Source: Alloprevotella tannerae | GTDB taxonomy: Bacteria > Bacteroidota > Bacteroidia > Bacteroidales > Bacteroidaceae | Length of the DNA: 6,008 bases | NCBI GenBank assembly: GCA_015259305.1 | Contig: JABZGO010000120.1 | Location: 1 to 6,008, forward strand | Reading direction: 5' to 3' | Notes under the pieces: generated by a model | What the model was told of the DNA's origin: nothing | Database searches by the model: none | The model's input: only the letters and a program-made list of their open reading frames with translations | Position numbers and translations under genes: made by a program | In this document: positions 1 through 5,900 of the stretch, piece after piece | Layout of the letters: every line of letters starts with the position of its first letter | Numbering within the stretch: position 1 is the stretch's first letter

Positions 1-36
1 GCGAATAATCGCATCGCGTTCTTCTTTATTGATCAT
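1..36 (-). CDS. N-terminal fragment of an unidentified protein, cut by the left edge
   Basis: Only the first 12 codons (MINKEERDAIIR) are visible if the ATG at 36-34 is the start. The same frame stays open upstream, and a GTG at 90-88 would give a 30-residue start (VTIIAQPGLQECN, then LLEPF before the Met), only 16 bp after the AraC-type gene's stop. No Shine-Dalgarno sequence decides between them. I preferred the ATG because the peptide from it resembles the usual first residues of Bacteroidales UPF0597 / L-cysteine desulfidase-like (CyuA/YhaM, iron-sulfur serine dehydratase) proteins. The diagnostic GCTEP-type motif of that family would lie outside the window, so this is a weak guess from 12 residues. 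The gene runs in the same direction as the upstream AraC-type gene and could be co-transcribed with it. That a gene begins here is moderately likely; its identity is not established. Confidence 0.4.
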   Translation of the reverse strand, partial: MINKEERDAIIR

Positions 37-106
37 AAACGGTTCTAACAAGTTGCATTCTTGAAGGCCCGGCTGTGCGATTATCGTCACTTCGCGTTGG
101 TGGGGA

Positions 107-538
107 TCAATCTTTCTCCTCCTCCCATTGCTCGACGTTTTCGTCCATTCTGTACTGTTTGGGCGTCACCTCCCTTTCGCGATGGAATGCCAGATAAAAG
201 GCTTGGCGCGAAGAGAAGCCGCACATTAGGCCGATTTCCTCAACAGTGTATTCACTATATCTTGGGCTGCGTAGCATCCGGCAAGCATCGCGTAAGCGAT
301 AGCCATTAACCAGAGCATTGTAGTTATCTCCCGTGTGCAGCCCTACTACCACCGAGATGTAGCGTGGATTAGTGTGCAAATCAGTCGCCAGTTTCTTTGC
401 AGAATAATCCGGATCCAAATATCGTTTTTCCACGCCTATTTTTTCAACGATTTGGACAAAAAGCTTGTCAGATAGTTCGTCACGTATCCGAGCGTAAGAG
501 GCTCTTTCTTTCGACTTTGAAGCATTTGAATCCTTCAT
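107..538 (-). CDS. Short stand-alone AraC-family DNA-binding protein
   Basis: A 143-residue protein consisting almost only of an AraC/XylS-type DNA-binding domain. Residues 1-20 are polar and charged. The first helix-turn-helix lies around residues 46-65 (SAKKLATDLHTNPRYISVVV), followed by the linker-helix signature NGYRLRDACRML at 78-89. The second helix-turn-helix is around 98-118, with the family's IGLMCGFSSRQAFYLAF core and the closing TPKQYR at 125-130. The C-terminus is acidic (EQWEEEKD). There is no room for the N-terminal ligand-binding domain of a classical AraC protein, nor for the TPR or sensor-kinase parts seen in many Bacteroidetes relatives. Any signal must therefore come through a partner or through expression level. 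The ATG at 538 is chosen because a good Bacteroidetes promoter lies just upstream. Targets are unknown; the hmu genes upstream and the downstream gene are candidates only by proximity. Confidence 0.88.
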   Translation of the reverse strand: MKDSNASKSKERASYARIRDELSDKLFVQIVEKIGVEKRYLDPDYSAKKLATDLHTNPRYISVVVGLHTGDNYNALVNGYRLRDACRMLRSPRYSEYTVEEIGLMCGFSSRQAFYLAFHREREVTPKQYRMDENVEQWEEEKD

Positions 539-568
539 GATATTGCTATTGTATAAGTTGGATTACCG

Positions 569-600
569 CAAAGATATATATTCTCCTTTTTTTTTGCAAG
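569..600 (-). promoter_or_regulatory. Bacteroidetes-type promoter of the AraC-type gene
   Basis: On the minus strand CTTG (600-597) is followed after 20 bp by TATCTTTG (576-569). This matches the Bacteroidetes primary sigma factor consensus, -33 TTTG and -7 TAnnTTTG, with a perfect -7 box and one mismatch in the -33 box. The spacer contains a run of nine A residues followed by GGAGAATATA. Transcription would start near 560-563, giving a leader of roughly 22-25 nt before the ATG at 538. Confidence 0.7.
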
Positions 601-988
601 TAGTTCTATAAATATTTTCTCAAGAATACGTTGATTACGCTTTTGTTTAGTAGTCTTTTCACTTTTAACTCTCAAAATATAAAGAAAGCTAAAGGCGCGA
701 GGCGGCTAATCGGTGGCGTTTTTAGAGAGATTCGCTCAAAACAAGTCGGATTATTTGACTAATAGAAATAAAAATCCAAGGACCATTCAGCGTCGCCCTG
801 ATTTACCGACAAAAAGCTGTGAAAAATCATGACAGAACAACCTATATCAACCTATGCACAACGCCGTTATACCCGGCTATCTTCCAACCTCCATAAAGAC
901 AGTCGAGAACGGCGAGAAAAACCACTAAAAAATGAGGGCAAATAATGGGAATTTTAACGACGAAGTAGCTACACGACTTTGGTTTTGT
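601..988. other. Intergenic stretch without a recognisable gene
   Basis: No open frame here has recognisable protein content, and I see no tRNA, insertion sequence or clear hairpin. The longest small frame I noticed starts with an ATG at 829 on the plus strand and gives 38 charged residues (MTEQPISTYAQRR at the start) ending at 945. It has no promoter match or ribosome binding site, so it is not called as a gene. The part nearest the AraC-type gene is AT-rich, as expected upstream of a promoter. A small RNA or long leader cannot be excluded by eye. Confidence 0.5.
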
Positions 989-1072
989 GGCAGCAAACTA
1001 TCGTATGCCGGCAGCAAACCATAGTTTGGTCTGGCCAAACGATCGTTTGGCGGCAGCAAACGATGCACGAAA
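989..1072. repeat. Four direct repeats of 21 bp with palindromic cores
   Basis: Four units begin at 989, 1010, 1031 and 1052. The shared AAAC lies at 995, 1016, 1037 and 1058, an exact period of 21 bp. GGCAGCAAAC is identical in units 1, 2 and 4; unit 3 has CTGGCCAAAC. Each unit is built around CAAAC-NATN-GTTTG: unit 3 contains a perfect 18-bp palindrome (GCCAAACGATCGTTTGGC, 1034-1051), unit 2 is nearly palindromic (CAAACCATAGTTTG), and units 1 and 4 decay in the right half. Two helical turns per unit would put every site on the same face of the DNA, as in a multi-site operator. The array lies about 390 bp upstream of the AraC-type gene's promoter and about 100 bp past the hairpin after hmuV. 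It could equally be a dispersed genomic repeat of the kind common in Porphyromonas. Confidence 0.85.
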
Positions 1073-1170
1073 GCGGATCAGCCCATCAACACACCAACCG
1101 AACGCTATGATTTATTAAACTTAAAACAACAAATAAGCAAATACTTATAAGTTTGTAGCCGGCATCAATA

Positions 1171-1212
1171 AGCGGCGAGGGGGAGCAACGCCTTCGCTTC
1201 CCCCTCGCCGTT
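1171..1212 (-). terminator. Strong GC-rich hairpin after hmuV, probable terminator
   Basis: The left arm CGGCGAGGGGGAGC (1173-1186) pairs with the right arm GCTTCCCCCTCGCCG (1196-1210) with a single bulged base, giving about 14 base pairs around a loop of about 9 nt. One G-U and one A-T pair extend it at the base. It begins about 55 bp after the hmuV stop. There is no proper U-tract on either side (the minus-strand text after the stem is CTTATTGATG), so it may be an imperfect intrinsic terminator or a 3'-end-stabilising structure for the hmu transcript. The hairpin is certain from the sequence; its role is inferred from position. Confidence 0.65.
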
Positions 1213-1266
1213 AAAACACAACAGATCTTACTTGCTTATCAATGAGGCATAAGAATCAGTCAAGGC

Positions 1267-1599
1267 CTATTCAGGCACATAAATGACCTCACCATTCTCC
1301 AACTGATAAGCCACGCCTACTTTCTTTCCACGCGCACCGTCTTTGTTTGTTTGATCTTCTGATGGTGTGTAGCGCTCTATCTTATCGCCTTTCTTGGTTA
1401 TGATTTCCATATTGTCCTTGCCGGGATTTTTTACCATCGTATAGTCTGACTGACTAAAGACTTCGGTCATATTAAATCTCGTAACGAGGGCTACCATCAA
1501 GGCGACAGCAAACACCATAGCCACATCGAAGAGATTGCCGACAACGTTCATCGGGTTAAGCTCTTCCTCCGTATCCATTAATCTTCTTCGGCGTCTCAT
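1267..1599 (-). CDS. hmuV: HmuV, DUF2149 membrane protein resembling ExbD/TolR
   Basis: A 110-residue protein of the DUF2149 type, matching the last gene of the P. gingivalis hmu operon. It begins with an Arg-rich stretch (MRRRRRL), then an acidic patch and the NPMNVVGNLFDVAMVF core. One membrane helix spans about residues 19-40 and carries Asp25 near its start. The rest is a hydrophilic domain of about 70 residues. This layout (basic cytoplasmic end, one helix with an embedded Asp, periplasmic domain) is that of ExbD and TolR, whose equivalent Asp carries protons. With an ExbB/TolQ-type protein encoded directly upstream, I infer a two-component proton-driven module. The start ATG overlaps the hmuU stop (ATGA), implying translational coupling. 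Starting at Met8 would lose the Arg-rich anchor, so the first ATG is preferred. The ExbD-like role is inference. Confidence 0.9.
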   Translation of the reverse strand: MRRRRRLMDTEEELNPMNVVGNLFDVAMVFAVALMVALVTRFNMTEVFSQSDYTMVKNPGKDNMEIITKKGDKIERYTPSEDQTNKDGARGKKVGVAYQLENGEVIYVPE

Positions 1600-2195
1600 T
1601 TTTCAGACTTTTGGTGAATAAGATCGGCCACATATTCGAGTCGGGTCAAGTCGTACATAAACCATCTGCGCTTCGTCTGCTGCGTAATGACGCCGATGGC
1701 GGCTGCAAACAAACCGACGACGGTCGTAGCAAAGGCTACCTGCATATTATAAGCCATCGAGGCGATATCGCCCTTAGACAAGCCGACCAGCGCCGGCCCC
1801 ATCGGAATAAGCGTACCCATCAAGCCGAGCATAGGGCCCATCTTGGCCAGCGTTTTAGGCGTACTGAGTTCCTTCTCCATGAGCAATTCGTAGTCAGCAA
1901 TCAGACGTTGCACTTCGGCCGGCTGATCCCGATGCTCCAAGATGCCCAAGAGCGTGCGGACGACCGGAGCGGTAGAATTGTGCGGCAATTTTTCAGCCAC
2001 TGCATCCGGGCCTTCGGTCGTCACATCTTTCAGTGCGGTATCGACTATGGCCTGCGCCTTGCGCACACTTAAATATTGGCCGAAAAAACTCCCGATGAGC
2101 AGGAGCGCTCGCCCAAACAAAAGAATGAGCAAGACGATAACCGGAATGAGCAGACCGGTTGAAATCCAGAAAAGTATGTCAGAAATGTAATTCAT
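1596..2195 (-). CDS. hmuU: HmuU, MotA/TolQ/ExbB-type proton channel protein
   Basis: A 199-residue inner-membrane protein of the MotA/TolQ/ExbB family. The first membrane segment covers about residues 8-36. A cytoplasmic stretch of about 80 residues follows, containing a charged helix (around 93-114). Two more membrane segments lie at about 117-138 (KMGPMLGLMGTLIPMGPAL) and 150-171 (NMQVAFATTVVGLFAAAIGV). The GPMLGLMGT motif and the Thr-rich start of the last helix are the family's best-conserved parts, which line the pore in ExbB. It begins 8 bp after hmuT and overlaps hmuV by 4 bp. Family members use the proton gradient to power a partner: TonB in ExbB systems, Pal-linked envelope functions in TolQ. 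Here the likely partners are HmuV and, by operon context, HmuS/HmuT or the outer-membrane heme receptor. Family assignment is firm; the partner is inferred. Confidence 0.92.
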   Translation of the reverse strand: MNYISDILFWISTGLLIPVIVLLILLFGRALLLIGSFFGQYLSVRKAQAIVDTALKDVTTEGPDAVAEKLPHNSTAPVVRTLLGILEHRDQPAEVQRLIADYELLMEKELSTPKTLAKMGPMLGLMGTLIPMGPALVGLSKGDIASMAYNMQVAFATTVVGLFAAAIGVITQQTKRRWFMYDLTRLEYVADLIHQKSEK

Positions 2196-2203
2196 ATTAC
2201 GAG

Positions 2204-2911
2204 TTATTTACGAGTAAGTTTGTGGTGATCATATTTTATTTTGAGTCGGCGCAGCAAATAGCCAACGATACTGCCACCGGCAGCAATTGAAAGCACGAGC
2301 AGCGAAGCTCGCCAGTCGACGTTATCAATCGAGGCGGCCGCCGAAGTGCCATTTACGGTAACGATTATGCCGATGAGTGCCACCAAGACATTGCTTAAGA
2401 AGAGCATCTCCAACCGCGTATCGCGATCGGTCAGCATGCGGCGCAAGCCAAAGGATGCTGCGATAAGCAACATCAGCAGCGTGCCGCTCACCCCCGCAGC
2501 AACGAGGGTGAAGTCGACACCGGGAAAGGCAAAGATGCAAGCTGTGAGCAGACTGAACGTGGCGGGGAAGATAAAAAAGCCGGGATAGAAACGCAGAAAA
2601 ACATCCAAATAGCGCCGCCATCGGCTGTCGCGAGCGCGCGAACTGTCTCTCCGGGCGATGCGTAAGCAGAAAGCAGCCTGAATCAAAACGTCGAGACTCA
2701 GCACTACAGCCAGGTCGCGCATCAGCGTGGGCGTGGCTAACCAAGTGGCAATCTGCGTGCTCGATTGCTCGATGGCGTAAGGCCACATTGCGTAAGTAAA
2801 ACTACAAACTGCGACCATCGTAAAGAGCATAGCCCGCACGGAGACGAAGGTTTGCTTCAACACGAAATTGAAGCAAACCAATAGTAGCAATAAAGTGAAC
2901 AATTGCTCCAT
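2204..2911 (-). CDS. hmuT: HmuT, polytopic inner-membrane protein of the hmu operon
   Basis: A 235-residue, very hydrophobic protein with about six or seven membrane segments, roughly at residues 4-18, 25-45, 63-83, 110-130, 133-153, 165-188 and 202-222. A basic loop at about 85-102 (RIARRDSSRARDSRWRRY) and a basic tail (RRLKIKYDHHKLTRK) suggest that these parts are cytoplasmic. I see no catalytic motif, ATP-binding site or transporter signature. The name rests on position: between the CobN-like gene and the ExbB-like gene, 12 bp after one and 8 bp before the other, as in the P. gingivalis hmu operon. Note that HmuT/HmuU/HmuV here are not the ABC heme transporter proteins of the same names in Yersinia or Corynebacterium. 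It may be the membrane partner coupling HmuS to the HmuU/HmuV module, or a carrier for heme, porphyrin or iron; the sequence does not decide. Confidence 0.8.
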   Translation of the reverse strand: MEQLFTLLLLLVCFNFVLKQTFVSVRAMLFTMVAVCSFTYAMWPYAIEQSSTQIATWLATPTLMRDLAVVLSLDVLIQAAFCLRIARRDSSRARDSRWRRYLDVFLRFYPGFFIFPATFSLLTACIFAFPGVDFTLVAAGVSGTLLMLLIAASFGLRRMLTDRDTRLEMLFLSNVLVALIGIIVTVNGTSAAASIDNVDWRASLLVLSIAAGGSIVGYLLRRLKIKYDHHKLTRK

Positions 2912-2923
2912 CGTAGCAAGCTT

Positions 2924-5900
2924 TTATTGGCGGTGCTTCCGATTGCGACGCACCACCCATAGGAGTCCGCCGAAGATAACTATGATCAAGCCCACCATCA
3001 GTGCACCGTTGATCCACTGACTTCGTTTTTGCGCCTCCGGCGTCAAATCTTCCTTCTTCAAGACTTTGCCGTCTTTGCCTTTCGCTGCACGTATATCGTC
3101 AATATTTGCTTTATAGGCTTTGGCCGTTGCGGCATCAGTCTTAGAAGCTATGAAGTCGCGTAGTTTGGCATTGTCGCAGACAAATCCTGAGCAAGACGGC
3201 TTATATTTGTTCACAAGATCCGTATGCAGTTTGGCCAGTTCAGCCACCTGTGCGGCGTCGGCCTTCCACATACCCTTGCGCGCCGCTTCGAGCATCACGG
3301 CCGATATCTCCTCTAAAGCGGCAGGGTTGCGCTCTTCAAAGTACTTGCGCAAGCCTAAGTTGAACTTATCCTTTGCATATACATCGAAGATCTCCGTCCA
3401 CATTTCTTCATCGATGGCACCCGGCTTCATCACTTCCCAGCCAAAGGTGTTCTGCACCAATTCGGCAAAGCCGTTGGCGGCACTCGCCTCCCCTTTCATC
3501 TGCTCCTTGATGTAGGTAGGATTGAACAGCGTCGTGCGACTCTCTACGCCGATGGCCTCTTTTACTTCCTGCATCCGCATACGATTATGGTTACGGTAGT
3601 CGCTCAGATAAGCGTCGGGCTCTTTGCCCGTCACTTGCTTTACGGCAAGGTTCAAGCCTCCCATAAATTCATATACGTGGTCGAGACTCAAAGCGCCCCA
3701 CGTGTTGCTCTGGCGCGGCTGAATAACGACGTCGGTCCGCGTTAGGGCTGCCTCAAAGGCAAACTGATCGAAAGCTTCCCATTCTTTCTCATCGCCATAG
3801 AAAGCGCCCATATTATTAATATAAGTATCGGCGATCTCAGAGCGCTTCTCCCAGCGGTCGCTGCTCATCACCATCGCTTGAATGCCCGTTCCGTAGCCAC
3901 CATTTACGCCACCAAATACGCGGCGAGTGGCCATTGCGCGCGCCGCTTTTGGCGAAACGCCCTTCTTGGTCAGTGTGCGTTCGGCCTCAACGACACCTGC
4001 TGCCACTTGATTGGTATAGGCTTCGTCTTTAGCGGCAGCGGCCATCTCGACAGCCCGATTGATAAGGAAAAGACGGGACGCCGCAAGATCGCGCAATTGA
4101 CCTGAGGTCTGCACAACGACATCAATACGTGGACGACCCAATTGGCGCGAAGGAATCAGGCGTAAGTCAGTAACACGTCCAAAACTATCGCGAACAGGTT
4201 CGACACCCAGCATATAAAGCACTTGAGCTATCGTGGCGCCTTCGGTCTCTATAAACTCGCCGCTCCACAGCGTGTAGCTGACTTTGCGTGGATATTCCCC
4301 TTTATGACGCTTGCGATAAAGCGAAATTGTATTCTCGGCCAACTCTTTTCCTTTCTCCCAAGCAGATTCCGAAGGCGTGTTTTCAGCATTGATACCGAAA
4401 AGATTGCGCCCCGTGGGCAAGGTATTGGGATTCACGATAGGATCGCCACCGGGAGAAGGTTTCGTATAGCCGCCGCTCATTGCATTGAGGAGCGCATTCA
4501 ACTCCATTTGAGGAGAATCAAACAGAGCTTGCTTATAACGTTGTATGTTTTTGATCGTACGCTCGACTTCCATCACGGCATAGGCGAAGTCCTTTTCTTG
4601 TTTTGTGAACTTCGGGCGCTGCGATGCTTTCATCATGGCAGCCATCATTGCACTGGGATTTTTCGAGGGGGCAGACGTATTGGTTTTTTGCTTACGTGGC
4701 GTTGTCGTATGTGCTTTGGCAGCAGCGACCTGCGATCGGCTGCTTGACTTGCTGACTTTCGCGGGGTGAGCTTTTGCGGCGGTTGGCGATAACGCGTGCT
4801 GCGTAGCTGTTTCTTTTGCGTCAGCTGTCTCTCCACCCGACATCATGGCTTTCATCGCTTTCATTGCCTCGGGATCGGGCGCACCGCCTTTGGCCGCCAT
4901 TGCTCGCATCATCGCAAGCGCCTCCGGACTTGGTTTTTCGCCTTTGGCTGCCATCTCGTGCATAGCCTTCATAGCTTCCGCATCAGGTTTTCCGCCCTCT
5001 TTCGCCATTTTTTCCATCATTTGGCGCGCTTTTGAGGACTTCTGCTTGCGCTGTGCCGCTGATGGTTGCGCAGCGTGCTTCGATGATTGAGCCGAAGACA
5101 ACTTCGCTTGCTTCATCATAGCCTGCATCGCCTGCATCATCTTTGCATTGGGCTTACCGCTGCCTCCGCCGCCCATCATCATCGCCATACGATCGCTGGG
5201 GGCGGACAAAGCATTGTATATTGTATGTGCTCGTTGTAACTGGGCCGGCGTAATATGAGCTACGTTACAGATTAGTGCGTCAGTAGCCGCAGCCGGATTG
5301 GTCAAAATACGGCCGACAAGAGCACGCGCCGGATTCAAATAGCGTTGCGTGAAAAGTGCATTGTGCTTTAGCGCTGAATCGTCAGCTTTGCCGCGCATCT
5401 TATCCAAGGCTAAAAGGGAATAAGCAATAGGATCGGTGCACATGGCAAAGATACTACTCTGAATACGTTGAGGTTCGTAGGGAACGCCCAAGGTATAAGG
5501 TTGGCCAATAATCTTGGAAGTAGCAATCTCTTCGGCATAGTTGTCTATACGCAAGATTTCATCTTCCGTGTAGGGCTTTTTCATATCGGCATCCAGCTCC
5601 AATTCGCGCTGTATGCCCAACTTGATCGCAAGCGCTTTTACGTCAAGCGAGGCGCGATCAATCGCAGCTTTGTTGCCATCAGCCACTCGTGCATTGAAAA
5701 TCTTAATTTTCTCCTCCAAACTTTGATAGATACTGCGCGTATTACTTTCCAAGAAAGGCGGCGTCAAGTAGGAGATGAGTCCGGCATAAGAACGACGCTT
5801 AGCAATAAGCGACTCTCCGACATTGCCTATAGAGTAAATATAAAAATGCGGCAAAGGACCAACTAAGCGATCGGGCCAATCAAGCGAGCTTAAGGCAACT

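Noticed and set aside
61..309. Plus-strand open frame of 82 codons
   Set aside because: It overlaps the AraC-type gene on the opposite strand and shows no protein-family character.
829..945. Plus-strand 38-codon frame starting MTEQPISTYAQRR
   Set aside because: It is short and charged, with no promoter match or ribosome binding site, and nothing supports it beyond an open frame.
989..1072. CRISPR array
   Set aside because: The 21-bp units abut directly without spacers and have palindromic cores; no cas genes are present.
1267..2911. ABC-type heme transporter HmuTUV
   Set aside because: None of the three proteins has Walker A/B motifs, an ABC permease signature or a periplasmic binding-protein fold; the shared gene names come from a different system.
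4223..4747. Plus-strand open frame of 174 codons
   Set aside because: It lies wholly antisense to well-conserved hmuS and has a Cys/His/Arg-rich composition with no domain; other plus-strand frames over hmuS and hmuU are rejected for the same reason.
2924..5854. Start of hmuS at the TTG codon at 5854
   Set aside because: The frame continues upstream to the window edge and encodes the conserved CobN/ChlH motif HFGTHGSLE, so the TTG is internal and the gene is simply truncated by the window.
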